From Sphingomonas leidyi (GTDB lineage: Bacteria; Pseudomonadota; Alphaproteobacteria; Sphingomonadales; Sphingomonadaceae): 64,000 nucleotides of DNA. The notes beneath the pieces were generated by a model. That model had not been told where the DNA came from. It saw only the letters and a list, made by a program, of their open reading frames with translations, and ran no database searches. The stretch lies in NCBI RefSeq assembly GCF_011761945.1, contig NZ_JAASQV010000004.1:124001-188000 (forward strand), written 5' to 3'. Shown here in pieces: positions 8,866 through 17,792 of the stretch (its first letter is position 1; each line of letters opens with the position of its first letter). A program made the position numbers and the translations under genes.

Positions 8866-10317
8866 TCAATAACGATAGAGCCGCATCTTCTGGATGCCGA
8901 ACTGCCCGGGCGGCAGGCGGACGTGCCGGCCCTGGTGCGTCTCGTCGCCGTTGAGTTTCCGGCCGGCGACCCATTTCCCGTCGACGAACTTGCCCTCCTC
9001 GACGGTATCGAGGCCGATGCGCGGCCCGAACGTCACCGTGATTCCGCTGCCCGCGACCAGATAATCCTCGCCGCCCAGCCAGAGCAGGATCCCGCCATGC
9101 TCGGCCGGCTCCTGCTTGTCCTTCGGCGTCCAGGGATCGACGAACCCGACGGTCAGCGCATAGCCACCCAGCGTCGCCGTCTGCGGTGCGCTGTCGACCG
9201 CGCCTTCGAAGCCCACCGGCGGCGCGAACCCCGCGCGTGCCCTGGCCGCGAACAATGCCGGGGTCAGTTGCTCGAGCATCGCATAGAAGCTGCCCAGGCG
9301 GTCCTTGTCGGCAATGTTCTCGATCGCGAAGGGGCTGAACCCGATCGCGCCATGTTTGCCGATCGCCCGCATGGCGTTGGCCGGCGCGCGCGGATCGCCC
9401 GCCTGGTTCGCCTCGGGCACGAACAGGGGGTTGCCAGGCACGGCATAGCCCTCGACGATGCCCGCGAAGTTCGGGAAGTAGATGTCGGGCGCGAGCATAT
9501 CGATCGCAGGCGCGGCATCCCGCCATATCTGCATCAGATGCGCGAGCGGGCCGCCGCTCGGATATTCGCCCGGCAGCTTGCCCGGCCGCCCCTGCGCTCC
9601 GTTGACGTACATCGGCAGCGCGTATTCGCGCTTGCCGGCCTCGGCCACCGCATTGGCCCAGCGCGCATAATGATGCGCGGTGAACCCCTCCTCGCCGCCC
9701 TTCCACCTGGCGAAGGCGGCGTCGGCCAGCGAGCCGTGCTCGCGCGCGGTCGGCAGGAAGCCGATCTCGTTCTCCACCTGCACCATGAGCACGGTGTGCC
9801 GGTCGCCGTCGATCGCCTTCAGATGCTTCATCAACGCGGCAAAGGCCCGCGCATCGGCGTCGCGCGTGGCCATGCCGAACACCGACAGGATATCCTGCGG
9901 CTGCCCATCCTCGCCGGTCGAGCGCAGGAAGCGCTTGCCGTCGCGCTTCACCCACGCGGGCACATAGGTCGACATGCTGTTCTTCCAGCTGCCGAACCAC
10001 AGCAGCACCAGCCGCATGTCGTTGGCCCGCGCATCCTCGACCAGCCAGTCGAGGCTGGAGAAGTCGAACCGGCCTTCCTCGGGCTCGATTGCCTCCCAGG
10101 TCACCGGCGCCAGCACCGTGTTGAGATGCAGCGCCTTCAGCCGCTGCCAGTGCGGCCTGAGCCACGCGCGGTCGGTGGCCGAGCTATTGCCCAGTTCGCC
10201 CCCCCGGATCAGGAACGGCTTGCCGTCCACGATCAGCCGCCCGCCCTCCATATGCGGCATCTGGGCGAAAGCGGGGGTGGCGAGCAGAAGGGCGAGCGCA
10301 GGGAGCCAGCGGAGCAT
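8866..10317 (-). CDS. GH35-like beta-galactosidase with DUF5597-type C-terminus, exported
   Basis: 483 residues. The ATG at 10317 gives a clear Sec signal (MLRWLPALALLLATPAFAQ, cleavage around residue 19). The catalytic barrel has the clan GH-A acid/base in QVENEIG (Glu about 184) and the nucleophile in FVPEANQ (Glu about 302). The C-terminal beta domain (LWLGGEDYLVAG) is like DUF5597. It likely releases galactose or a related sugar from oligosaccharides in the periplasm. It stands alone; no polysaccharide-utilisation genes flank it. Confidence 0.85.
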   Translation of the reverse strand: MLRWLPALALLLATPAFAQMPHMEGGRLIVDGKPFLIRGGELGNSSATDRAWLRPHWQRLKALHLNTVLAPVTWEAIEPEEGRFDFSSLDWLVEDARANDMRLVLLWFGSWKNSMSTYVPAWVKRDGKRFLRSTGEDGQPQDILSVFGMATRDADARAFAALMKHLKAIDGDRHTVLMVQVENEIGFLPTAREHGSLADAAFARWKGGEEGFTAHHYARWANAVAEAGKREYALPMYVNGAQGRPGKLPGEYPSGGPLAHLMQIWRDAAPAIDMLAPDIYFPNFAGIVEGYAVPGNPLFVPEANQAGDPRAPANAMRAIGKHGAIGFSPFAIENIADKDRLGSFYAMLEQLTPALFAARARAGFAPPVGFEGAVDSAPQTATLGGYALTVGFVDPWTPKDKQEPAEHGGILLWLGGEDYLVAGSGITVTFGPRIGLDTVEEGKFVDGKWVAGRKLNGDETHQGRHVRLPPGQFGIQKMRLYRY

Positions 10318-10411
10318 GGCAAGCACAATAGTCTGATTTAATCGCGCATGGGAACCGCGCATGGCGCGTCGTCCGCGATTCGCGGCAATGTCTTCGGAAT
10401 CAAGGAGAAGC

Positions 10412-10485
10412 TGGAGCGGGTAGCGGGAATCGAACCCGCGCTAGAAGCTTGGGAAGCTCCTGTGATACCATTTCACCATACCCGC
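10412..10485 (-). tRNA. tRNA-Gly (anticodon CCC)
   Basis: Read on the minus strand, a 71-nt cloverleaf runs from 10485 to 10415: a perfect 7-bp acceptor stem (GCGGGTA with TACCCGC), a D arm GTGA/TCAC, an anticodon arm GGAGC-TTCCCAA-GCTTC, and a T arm GCGGG-TTCGATT-CCCGC. The anticodon is CCC, which reads the glycine codon GGG. The discriminator is T and the CCA tail is encoded (10414-10412). It lies between the glycosidase and the kptA operon and points the same way. Confidence 0.95.
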
Positions 10486-10535
10486 TCGGGCTCGCCGAAA
10501 TCCCCGCTTTTGCCGATTCTGTCAAGCTGCTCCGC

Positions 10536-10652
10536 TCAGTGTCGAAGCTTCAGATGATGCGGCAGCGGCCGGCGCCTGCGGAACAGCAGCTTCAGGCACA
10601 CCCATAGCAGCAGCCACTCCCATAAGGTCGGCACCCGATCGGCACGCATCAT
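10536..10652 (-). CDS. Small membrane peptide coupled to kptA
   Basis: 38 codons starting MMRADRVPTLWEWLLLWVC, with one hydrophobic segment (WEWLLLWVCLKLLF) followed by an Arg/His-rich tail. The ATG at 10652 overlaps the kptA stop (ATGA), the same coupling used between kptA and pncA, which argues for real translation. No family is recognised. It could be a membrane micropeptide or chance. Confidence 0.4.
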   Translation of the reverse strand: MMRADRVPTLWEWLLLWVCLKLLFRRRRPLPHHLKLRH

Positions 10653-11194
10653 TTCGGCTCCCATGGCTCGAGGAAAGCGGGCGGCACCTGCTCGGTCAGC
10701 CACACCCCGTTGCTGGTGACGAAGAAGTCCCGGCCGGTCTCGGCCAGCGCCGCCGCGCGAACCGCCAGGATAACCGCCGTCCCGCGCCGCTGCCCCACGC
10801 GCGTCGCGGTATCGCGTTCGCCCGAGAGATGGACATGATGGCGCCGCATCGGCTTCAGCCCCTCCGCCAGGATCATCGGCAGGAAGCGCTCGACGGTGCC
10901 GTGCCACAGCAATTCCGGTGGGTCGGCGCGCGGCCAGTCGAGCGCCACTTCCACGGAATGCCCCTGCCGTGCCCGGATCCGCGCCGCGTCGCCGGAAAGC
11001 TCGAAGCGCTGCTTGTCGCATTCTTCGACCAGGCGCATCAGATCGTTCCGATCGCATCTGACGCCCGCCCGGGCGAACGCGCCCAGCACCGCGCGGACAT
11101 CGGTCCAGCCCTGTCCGTCGAGCGTCAGTCCGCCCGCTCCGGGATCGTGCCGCAACCACAATGACAGCCGCTTCGAGCGCCGAATGTCGTTCAC
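10649..11194 (-). CDS. kptA: RNA 2'-phosphotransferase, Tpt1/KptA family
   Basis: 181 residues, the usual KptA length. Family motifs: SKRLSLWLRHDPG near the start, IRARQGHS, LWHGT and HHVHLSGE. The Tpt1/KptA reaction transfers an RNA 2'-phosphate to NAD+, releasing nicotinamide and ADP-ribose 1'',2''-cyclic phosphate. Bacteria lack the tRNA-splicing substrate, so the in vivo target is unclear. The GTG start at 11194 is set by a GTGA overlap with the pncA stop. Its position between pncA and the NrtR regulator ties it to NAD turnover. Confidence 0.9.
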   Translation of the reverse strand: MNDIRRSKRLSLWLRHDPGAGGLTLDGQGWTDVRAVLGAFARAGVRCDRNDLMRLVEECDKQRFELSGDAARIRARQGHSVEVALDWPRADPPELLWHGTVERFLPMILAEGLKPMRRHHVHLSGERDTATRVGQRRGTAVILAVRAAALAETGRDFFVTSNGVWLTEQVPPAFLEPWEPK

Positions 11195-11787
11195 TGCTCC
11201 GCCCCCTCGATGACGACCGCCGCGCCGGGCCATTCCTCCGCCGCGACCTGGTCGATCGGCCGGGCGATGCCGCGCGTCAGCTCGGCCGGTACCGTCACCC
11301 GGAAGCCGCGCGCGATCAGTCCCTCGACTGCCCAACGCACGCAATAGTCCGCCGCGACGCCGACCACGGTCACCGCCTCGATCCCCGCGCCGCGCAGCCC
11401 GGCGAAGAATGCGTCGCGATCCGCCGCCTCGCGCGCGCCGACCCGCTCGATCGCCAGGCCCGGTTCGGCCCACATGTCGAACACGCCCTTCTCGAGTCGC
11501 AACACCGGGATCGCCGGATCGACCGCATCGGCATCGACCACCAGCTCCCAGCCCGGCGTGCCCTTCTCGCAATGCGGCGGGAACTGCTTCGCCTCTTCGG
11601 ATATGGCGTAGATCGCCGGCACATGCGTGTCGAAGGTGAACAGCACGCCGGCCGTTTCTTCGGAACGCAGCCCGGCCAGCCAGGCCCGCATCGGCGCAAC
11701 GATCCGCTCGGCGCCCGGAACCGGCAAGGCACCGTCCGCCGCCACGAAATCCCGCTGCATGTCCACCACGATCACGAAGTCCGGCAT
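11191..11787 (-). CDS. pncA: Nicotinamidase
   Basis: 198 residues. It has the isochorismatase-fold nicotinamidase residues: Asp9 (VDMQRDF), Lys100 (RLEKGVFDMW) and Cys149 (GVAADYCV) as the catalytic triad, with Asp53/His55 (FDTHVPAIY) and His72 (PPHCEKGTPGW) as metal ligands. It converts nicotinamide to nicotinate, the substrate of the nearby PncB. A GGAGG-like sequence precedes the ATG at 11787. It is divergent from nrtR, and its stop overlaps the kptA start. Confidence 0.92.
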   Translation of the reverse strand: MPDFVIVVDMQRDFVAADGALPVPGAERIVAPMRAWLAGLRSEETAGVLFTFDTHVPAIYAISEEAKQFPPHCEKGTPGWELVVDADAVDPAIPVLRLEKGVFDMWAEPGLAIERVGAREAADRDAFFAGLRGAGIEAVTVVGVAADYCVRWAVEGLIARGFRVTVPAELTRGIARPIDQVAAEEWPGAAVVIEGAEQ

Positions 11788-11809
11788 CGCTAGCCTCCAC
11801 ATTCCGCAT

Positions 11810-11857
11810 TTGACATATATCCAATCTGAACATAAGTAAAGCGCATAACGCACATAA
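11810..11857 (+). promoter_or_regulatory. nrtR promoter and candidate NrtR operator region
   Basis: Between the divergent pncA and nrtR starts is an A+T-rich stretch with TTGACA (11810-11815), 17 bases and TAAGTA (11833-11838) as a plausible promoter toward nrtR. Three CATAA direct repeats follow (11831, 11844, 11853). NrtR repressors usually bind in exactly this position to control NAD salvage genes in both directions, but I cannot point to a clean palindrome. Confidence 0.4.
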
Positions 11858-11867
11858 GGGTGACGTG

Positions 11868-12605
11868 ATGGACCAGGCCGCCTTTCTCGAAAGCTACGAT
11901 CCGGCCGCGTTCGAGCGCCCGTCGGTGGCGGTCGACCTGATCCTGATGAGCGTGGTCGATGATGCCCCCGTGGTGCTGCTCACCCGCCGTGATCAGCATC
12001 CCTTCCAGGGCGCATGGGCGCTCCCCGGCGGCTTTGTCGGCATCGGCGAGAGCCTGGATGACGCCGCCCGCCGCGTCCTCGCCGAGAAGACGCGCATGGC
12101 CGATGCCTGGGTCGAGCAACTCTACACCTTTGGCGCGGTCGGCCGCGACCCGCGCATGCGGATCATCAGCGTCGCCTATTTCGCGCTGATCCCCGCCACT
12201 GCCTTCGCCGCCGCGCTAAGGGCTGCCCCCGAACTGGCACTGGCCGAGCTGGCCGTCCCCTGGCATGGCGAGCTCGGCGGCCCGGTCGAGGCCCGCCTCG
12301 CCGAGGGCGAACCGCTCGCCCTCGCCTTCGATCATGGCGCCATGCTCGGCGTCGCGATCCTGCGGCTGCGCGGCAAGCTCGATTACTCCGGCATCGCCTT
12401 CGCCCTGCTGCCCGAACGCTTCACCCTGCGCGCGCTCCAGCAAGTGTACGAGGCGATCCTCGATACCCGCCTCAACAAGTCCGCCTTTCGCCGCCGCATG
12501 CTCGATCGCGGCTGGCTGGAGCCGACCGGCGAGCGCGAGACCGGCGCCTCGTTCCGTCCCGCCGAGCTCTACCGCTACCGCCCGCCCGGCGAAGCCCCTC
12601 GCTGA
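11868..12605 (+). CDS. nrtR: NrtR-type Nudix transcriptional regulator of NAD metabolism
   Basis: 245 residues. The N-terminal half is a Nudix fold with a degenerate Nudix box (GGFVGIGESLDDAARRVL; the catalytic Glu pair is replaced, as in NrtR repressors). The C-terminal half is a winged helix (FTLRALQQVYEAIL, NKSAFRRRM). NrtR senses ADP-ribose-type NAD metabolites and represses salvage genes. AAGGG seven bases upstream supports the ATG at 11868; a GTG one codon earlier is possible. It is divergent from pncA-kptA and 46 bp upstream of pncB. Confidence 0.87.
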   Translation: MDQAAFLESYDPAAFERPSVAVDLILMSVVDDAPVVLLTRRDQHPFQGAWALPGGFVGIGESLDDAARRVLAEKTRMADAWVEQLYTFGAVGRDPRMRIISVAYFALIPATAFAAALRAAPELALAELAVPWHGELGGPVEARLAEGEPLALAFDHGAMLGVAILRLRGKLDYSGIAFALLPERFTLRALQQVYEAILDTRLNKSAFRRRMLDRGWLEPTGERETGASFRPAELYRYRPPGEAPR

Positions 12606-12651
12606 GCCGCGCCGCCGCGTCTATCGTCACCGGCCACATCCGGAGGAAGCC

Positions 12652-13956
12652 TTGCCCGTCACCGACATCGCCACCCGCGTCTACAATCATGGCTGGCGGC
12701 TCGATCCGATCGTCCGTAGCCTGCTCGACACCGATTTCTACAAGCTGCTGATGCTGCAGATGATCCGCCATCTGCACCCGGACGTGCAGGCGACCTTCTC
12801 GCTGATCAACCGCACGAGGAGCGTCCGCCTGGCCGAAGTGATCGACGAGGCCGAGCTGCGCGCCCAGCTCGATCATGCCCGTACCGTGCGCTTCTCGAAG
12901 AAGGAGCTCATCTGGCTCGCGGGCAACAGCTTCTACGGCAAGCAGCGCATGTTCGCGCCGGACTTCATCGCCTGGCTCGCCGATTTCGAGCTGCCCGAAT
13001 ATGACCTGCACAAGGTCGACGGCCAGTTCGAGCTGCACTTCGCCGGCCCGTGGACCCACACGATGATGTGGGAAATCCCCGCGCTGGCCATCGTCAACGA
13101 GCTCCGCTCGCGCGCCGCCTTGAAGGGCAAGGGCCGGTTCGAGCTCGACGTGCTCTACGCCCGCGCCAAGGCGAAGATGTGGGACAAGGTCGAGCGCCTG
13201 CGCCGGCTTCCGGACCTCGTCATCTCGGACTTCGGCACGCGTCGCCGCCACGGCTTCCTGTGGCAGCGCTGGTGCGTCGAGGCGCTGAAGGAAGGCCTGG
13301 GCAGCCGGTTCATCGGCAGCTCGAACGTGCTGCTTGCGATGGACAACGACCTGGAAGCGATCGGCACCAATGCGCACGAGCTGCCGATGGTCCTCGCCGC
13401 GCTGGCGGACAGCGACGCGGAAGTCGCCGCCGCTCCCTATCGCGTGCTGGAGGAATGGCGCGCCCATTATGACGGCAACCTGCTGGTCGCCCTGCCCGAT
13501 GCGTTCGGCACCACCGCGTTCCTGCGCAACGCACCGGACTGGGTTGCCGACTGGACCGGCTTCCGCCCGGACTCGATGCCGCCGATCGAAGGCGGCGAGC
13601 AGATCATCGCCTGGTGGCAGGCGCGCGGGCGCGATCCGCGCACCAAGCTGCTGATCTTCTCCGACGGCATGGACGTCGACAGCATCGAGGCGACCTATCG
13701 CCACTTCCATGGCCGCGTCCGGATGAGCTTCGGCTGGGGCACCAACCTGACCAACGACTTCCGCGGCTGCGACCCTGCCGGTGGGCACGACCTCGAGCCG
13801 ATCTCGCTCGTCGCCAAGGTGACCAGTGCGAACGGTCGCCCGGCAGTCAAGCTCTCCGACAATCCGTCCAAGGCCACTGGCGACCCGGCCGAGATCGCCC
13901 GCTACCTGCGCATCTTCGGCGGCGAGGGCCGGACGGCGCAGGCGGTGGCGGTTTGA
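12652..13956 (+). CDS. pncB: Nicotinate phosphoribosyltransferase
   Basis: 434 residues, normal for PncB. Motifs: LLDTDFYKLLMLQ near the start, FWN-type regions replaced by HTMMWEIPALAIVNEL, SDFGTRRRHGFLWQ for substrate binding, GSSNVLLA, and IFSDGMDVDSI plus SFGWGTNLTNDF for the phosphoribose site. It joins nicotinate and PRPP to make nicotinate mononucleotide. The start is TTG at 12652, preceded by a strong GGAGGAA. With PncA it forms the nicotinamide salvage route under NrtR. Confidence 0.93.
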   Translation: MPVTDIATRVYNHGWRLDPIVRSLLDTDFYKLLMLQMIRHLHPDVQATFSLINRTRSVRLAEVIDEAELRAQLDHARTVRFSKKELIWLAGNSFYGKQRMFAPDFIAWLADFELPEYDLHKVDGQFELHFAGPWTHTMMWEIPALAIVNELRSRAALKGKGRFELDVLYARAKAKMWDKVERLRRLPDLVISDFGTRRRHGFLWQRWCVEALKEGLGSRFIGSSNVLLAMDNDLEAIGTNAHELPMVLAALADSDAEVAAAPYRVLEEWRAHYDGNLLVALPDAFGTTAFLRNAPDWVADWTGFRPDSMPPIEGGEQIIAWWQARGRDPRTKLLIFSDGMDVDSIEATYRHFHGRVRMSFGWGTNLTNDFRGCDPAGGHDLEPISLVAKVTSANGRPAVKLSDNPSKATGDPAEIARYLRIFGGEGRTAQAVAV

Positions 13957-13957
13957 A

Positions 13958-13991
13958 CCGTCTCCCCTCCTCTGCAGGGGAGGGGAGACGG
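13958..13991. terminator. Bidirectional hairpin terminator between pncB and the AAA ATPase gene
   Basis: Perfect 13-bp stem CCGTCTCCCCTCC / GGAGGGGAGACGG with an 8-base loop. It lies two bases after the pncB stop and 14 bases before the stop of the convergent ATPase gene, so it probably ends transcription from both sides. The CTCCCCTCC core recurs at 52532-52556 in the same context. Confidence 0.75.
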
Positions 13992-14005
13992 AGCGACGCG
14001 CCGAG

Positions 14006-15958
14006 TCAGAACCCGATCGGGGACGCGGTGCCGGGCCGCGCCGCCGCCTCTGCCCGCAACCGCGCGAGGATGTCCGCCGCGCCCTGCGCCGGCCGGTGCC
14101 GAAGCTGCCGCGCCACCACCGCGAAATCGCCGGGAGTCAGCCCGTCGAGCCCTGCCGGAGCGTCCATCCCGAAGAAGCGCGCGAACGCCTTTGCCGCGCG
14201 TTCGGCCCCAAGCGGCCGCAACGCCAGCTTGAACACGAACCGCCGCAACGTCGCCGGATCGAGCTTCCCCGGATGGTTGGTCGCCGCGACCACCGGCAGC
14301 GGGTGCCGGTCGAGCCAGGTGAGCAGTTCGTTGACTTGCCCCACTTCCCAGCTCGCCTGCGCCGTCGTCCGGTCGAAGAGGAGCGAATCCGCCTCGTCGA
14401 ACAGCAGCACCCCACCGCGCCGCCGTGCCTCGGCAAAGGCATCGGCGATGTTCGCCTCGGTCTCGCCGACCCATTTGGACAGCAGGTCCGACGCGCGCTT
14501 CACCACCAGCGGCCGATCGAGCCGCCGCGCCAGGTGCCAGGCGAGCGCCGTCTTGCCCGTGCCCGGCGGCCCGGTGAGCAGCAGCGAGACATCGGCCGCG
14601 CCCGCCGCCGCGATGCCCTCGATCACTTCCGCCACCGGCGGATCGCTTTCGTAGAGCGCCACGTCGAGCGCGCCCGGCCCCGGCTGCGGCAGCTCGCCGC
14701 CCCGGAGCGCCTTCACCAGCGCCTCGGCCGAGCGCACGCCGCCATCCGCCTCGCCCGCCAGCCGCCCGGCCCGGGTCGCGACCCGCAGCACCGTCGCCGC
14801 CTCGGGTGCGGCGTCGAGCAGCCGGACGAAGCCGTCGCCCGGCGCCACGCCCTCGTCCGCCGCCACCCGCGCCAGCATCCGCTGCCCGGCGCTGCGCGAA
14901 GGCAGGCCGAGCCGCAGCACATGGCTCATCCGCCGCAGGATCGCGCCGTCGACATTGCCGATCGCGTTGGTCGTCCAGATCACCGGCACCTTGTTGGTCT
15001 CCAGCATCCGGTTGACGAACACCTTGCTGCCCGTGCGCTTCTGGAACCAGTCGCCGTCGCTCGGGCTGGACTCGCCGATCAGGTCCTCCATCTCGTCGAA
15101 CAGCAGCGCCGCGCCCCGCCGCCCGCCGAGCACCCGCTGCGACAGCTGCATCGCCGCGATGCGTTCCCAGCGCTCGGGCTCGGCACCGTCCTCGTCCGCT
15201 TCCGCCACCGCGTGCAGCCGCGCGCCCGCGGCCGCCGCCAGCGTCCGCGCGAACTCGGTCTTGCCGGTGCCCGGAGGCCCGTGGATCAGCAGGTTGATGC
15301 CCACCGCCCGTTCGGCGATCGCGCCGCGGAGCAGCCGGACGAGATAGTCCGCCTCCTCCACCGCGAAGTCGTCGAGCCCGAGCCGCGCGACCTGGCAGGT
15401 GCCGGCCAGCGCCTCGAGCAGCGGCCGGCCGGGCCGGGGCGCCGCGTCGAGCACCCGCTCGAGCGACCAGCTCAGGTTGATCTGGTCCCGGCCCTGATAG
15501 TCATGGCCGAAGCTCGCCAGCCCGAGCCGCACCGCCGCCGAGCGCCGGGCCAGCCGCCCGGCATCGACCGGCTCTGCCCCGGCCAGTGCGCCGAACAGCC
15601 CGGGCAGGTCGATATCCGCCCGGCACATCGCCTCGACCAGCCCATAGACGCGCGGCACCCGTTCGGCCGCGATCATCAGCTCGAGCAGCGCATGGTCGAG
15701 CGGACCGAAGCCGAGCAGCAACGCCAGCTCGTCGGCGATCTGGAGCACCTGCGGACGCACCTCGCCCAGCGGCCGCCAGCGCAGCGTCGCCGCTAGCAGC
15801 GCGTCCCAGCCGATATCCTCGCTCGCTGCCGACGAGCCGGTGAGCCAGTCGACATGCGGCATCGCCCATTCGTGCACCGCCTTGGCGAGCGGCGCGGTGG
15901 CCGGCAGATTCCGGCCGATCCGGCGGAGCATCCGCCGGACGATCTGATGTTCGTGCAT
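14006..15958 (-). CDS. Two-domain AAA+ ATPase
   Basis: 650 residues. A helical N-terminal region of about 200 residues is followed by two AAA modules: GPPGTGKT (about 227-234) with Walker B LLFDEME (about 286), and GPPGTGKT (about 463-470) with LLFDEAD (about 518). Both have downstream Asn sensors (WTTNAIG, AATNHPG). The second module resembles FtsH/Cdc48-type AAA domains (SKWVGETEANI pore-like segment). No protease domain or transmembrane segment is seen. It is probably a remodelling ATPase of unknown target, in a single-gene unit. Confidence 0.85.
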   Translation of the reverse strand: MHEHQIVRRMLRRIGRNLPATAPLAKAVHEWAMPHVDWLTGSSAASEDIGWDALLAATLRWRPLGEVRPQVLQIADELALLLGFGPLDHALLELMIAAERVPRVYGLVEAMCRADIDLPGLFGALAGAEPVDAGRLARRSAAVRLGLASFGHDYQGRDQINLSWSLERVLDAAPRPGRPLLEALAGTCQVARLGLDDFAVEEADYLVRLLRGAIAERAVGINLLIHGPPGTGKTEFARTLAAAAGARLHAVAEADEDGAEPERWERIAAMQLSQRVLGGRRGAALLFDEMEDLIGESSPSDGDWFQKRTGSKVFVNRMLETNKVPVIWTTNAIGNVDGAILRRMSHVLRLGLPSRSAGQRMLARVAADEGVAPGDGFVRLLDAAPEAATVLRVATRAGRLAGEADGGVRSAEALVKALRGGELPQPGPGALDVALYESDPPVAEVIEGIAAAGAADVSLLLTGPPGTGKTALAWHLARRLDRPLVVKRASDLLSKWVGETEANIADAFAEARRRGGVLLFDEADSLLFDRTTAQASWEVGQVNELLTWLDRHPLPVVAATNHPGKLDPATLRRFVFKLALRPLGAERAAKAFARFFGMDAPAGLDGLTPGDFAVVARQLRHRPAQGAADILARLRAEAAARPGTASPIGF

Positions 15959-16283
15959 AAATTCCCGTGCTCGCCCCGGGCGCAGGCGCGCGTCTTCGCG
16001 ACGCGCGGCTCGGCCGGCGCGGTTCTCTGATTGCGTTATCGAGACGGATGCTGCGGGCGCCGCTCGGCCCCCACAGCGCTCAGGCGAGCACTATCGGAAC
16101 GAAGCGACGCAGGGCAGAAGGCCGTTTCGGGCGTTCGTGGCCAACACGTCATTTCTCCACATCGCCGGGCGGAAATGGTCCCCCGGTCGGGGCGGGCTCC
16201 TAGCCGCGTTCGCGCCCAAATTCAAGTTTGACCTGCCCCGGTCCGGCGCTAGCGTCGCGGCCAGGCAATGGGAGAGACGGGTA
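15959..16283. other. 325-bp intergenic region between divergent genes
   Basis: This stretch separates the ATPase start from the M20 peptidase start. I see no convincing gene. TTGACC at 16228-16233 with a weak TAGCGT about 16 bases later could be part of the peptidase promoter. The rest has no obvious repeat or hairpin. Confidence 0.4.
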
Positions 16284-17669
16284 ATGCGGGTTCTTGCAGG
16301 TGCGGCGCTGGTCGCGATGGCGTTCACCGGAACGGCAGCCCGGGCGCAGCAGAACCCCCAGGCCGAGGCCCAGGCGCTCGAACTGCTCAAGCGCGGCATC
16401 GCCTTCCGCACCGTTGCCGGGCCGGGCAACCAGACGCCCGACTATGCCGCCTATCTGAAGACCCAGCTCGTCGCCGGCGGCTTCGATCCTGCCGACATCC
16501 GCATCGAGCGGATCGACGACACCGCCTGGCTGGCCGCCCGCTATCCGGGCACGGACCGGGCCGCCAAGCCGATCTACATCTCCGGCCATATGGACGTGGT
16601 CGAGGCGAAGCCCGAAGACTGGACCCGCGATCCGTTCACGCCGATCGTCGAGAATGGCTATATCTTCGGCCGCGGCGCGACCGATATGAAATACGACCTC
16701 TCGACGATGGTCGCCACGCTGATCCAGCTGAAGCGCGAAGGCTACAGGCCGTCGCGCGACATCGTCCTCCTCGCCTCGGGCGACGAGGAGACCAGCATGA
16801 AGACCACCGCCGCGATGGCCGAGCAATATCATGACGGCGAGCTGCTGCTGAACATCGATGGCGGCGGCGGCGCGCTCGACGAGCACGGGAAGCCCGAGAT
16901 CTTCGGCCTGCAGGGCGCCGAGAAGACCTATGCCGATTATGAGCTGACCTTCACCAATCCCGGCGGCCATTCCAGCGCGCCGACTAAGAGCAACGCGATC
17001 TATTCGCTCGCCCATGCGCTGGCGAAGATCGAGGCGTATCAATTCCCCGGCGAGATCAACGATATCACCCGCGCCGGCTTCGTCCAGGGCGCCAGGACTG
17101 CCGATCCGGAAATGGCCGCCGCGATGCGTGCCTTCATGGCCAATCAGCGCGACGCCAAGGCGCTTGCCGTGCTGCGTTCCGAACCCGGGCTGATCGGCCA
17201 GACGGGCACCACCTGCGTGGCCACCATGGTCAATGCCGGCCATGCGACCAATGCGCTGCCCCAGCGCGCCACCGCCAACATCAATTGCCGCATCTTCCCC
17301 GGCACCTCGGTCGCGGCGGTCGCGGCGACGCTGACGAAAGTGGTCGGCGATCCCGAGCTCAAACTCCGGACGCTCGACAGCGGCACCGTCGCCAGCCCCG
17401 CCTCGCCGCTGCGGCCCGACCTGATGAAGCTGGTGTCGGATGGCATCCACGCCCGCTTCCCCGGCGTGCCGATCGTGCCGGCGATGTCGGCGGGCGCGAG
17501 CGATTCGATGTGGTTCCGCGCCAAGGGCGTGCCGAGCTACGGCATCAGCCCGATCTTCATGAAGGGCTCGGACAGCTTCGCCCACGGCCTCAACGAGCGC
17601 ACCCCGCTCAGCGAGATCGCTCCGTCGATCGTCTATTACAAGTTCCTGCTCCGGGGCCTGACGAAATAG
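16284..17669 (+). CDS. Exported M20 family metallopeptidase
   Basis: 461 residues with a Sec signal (MRVLAGAALVAMAFTGTAARA, cut near residue 21-22). The M20 core is intact: SGHMDVVEAKPEDW (metal His and catalytic Asp), FGRGATDMKYDL (bridging Asp), ASGDEETSM (catalytic Glu pair), a dimerisation domain with NPGGHSSAP, and a late FAHGLNER metal His. It hydrolyses peptides or N-acylated amino acids in the periplasm. The ATG at 16284 follows GGGAGAG. It is monocistronic. Confidence 0.9.
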   Translation: MRVLAGAALVAMAFTGTAARAQQNPQAEAQALELLKRGIAFRTVAGPGNQTPDYAAYLKTQLVAGGFDPADIRIERIDDTAWLAARYPGTDRAAKPIYISGHMDVVEAKPEDWTRDPFTPIVENGYIFGRGATDMKYDLSTMVATLIQLKREGYRPSRDIVLLASGDEETSMKTTAAMAEQYHDGELLLNIDGGGGALDEHGKPEIFGLQGAEKTYADYELTFTNPGGHSSAPTKSNAIYSLAHALAKIEAYQFPGEINDITRAGFVQGARTADPEMAAAMRAFMANQRDAKALAVLRSEPGLIGQTGTTCVATMVNAGHATNALPQRATANINCRIFPGTSVAAVAATLTKVVGDPELKLRTLDSGTVASPASPLRPDLMKLVSDGIHARFPGVPIVPAMSAGASDSMWFRAKGVPSYGISPIFMKGSDSFAHGLNERTPLSEIAPSIVYYKFLLRGLTK

Positions 17670-17792
17670 CGCCTCCGCGCCGGCATGCGCTGCCCCCGAT
17701 CCGCTGCGAGCGTATTAGCTTGATAACACGCACCGGATCGTGCAGAAATCGTCTCCAGTGGGCATCGAGGCCGAAGCCCTGGGGGAATCACA

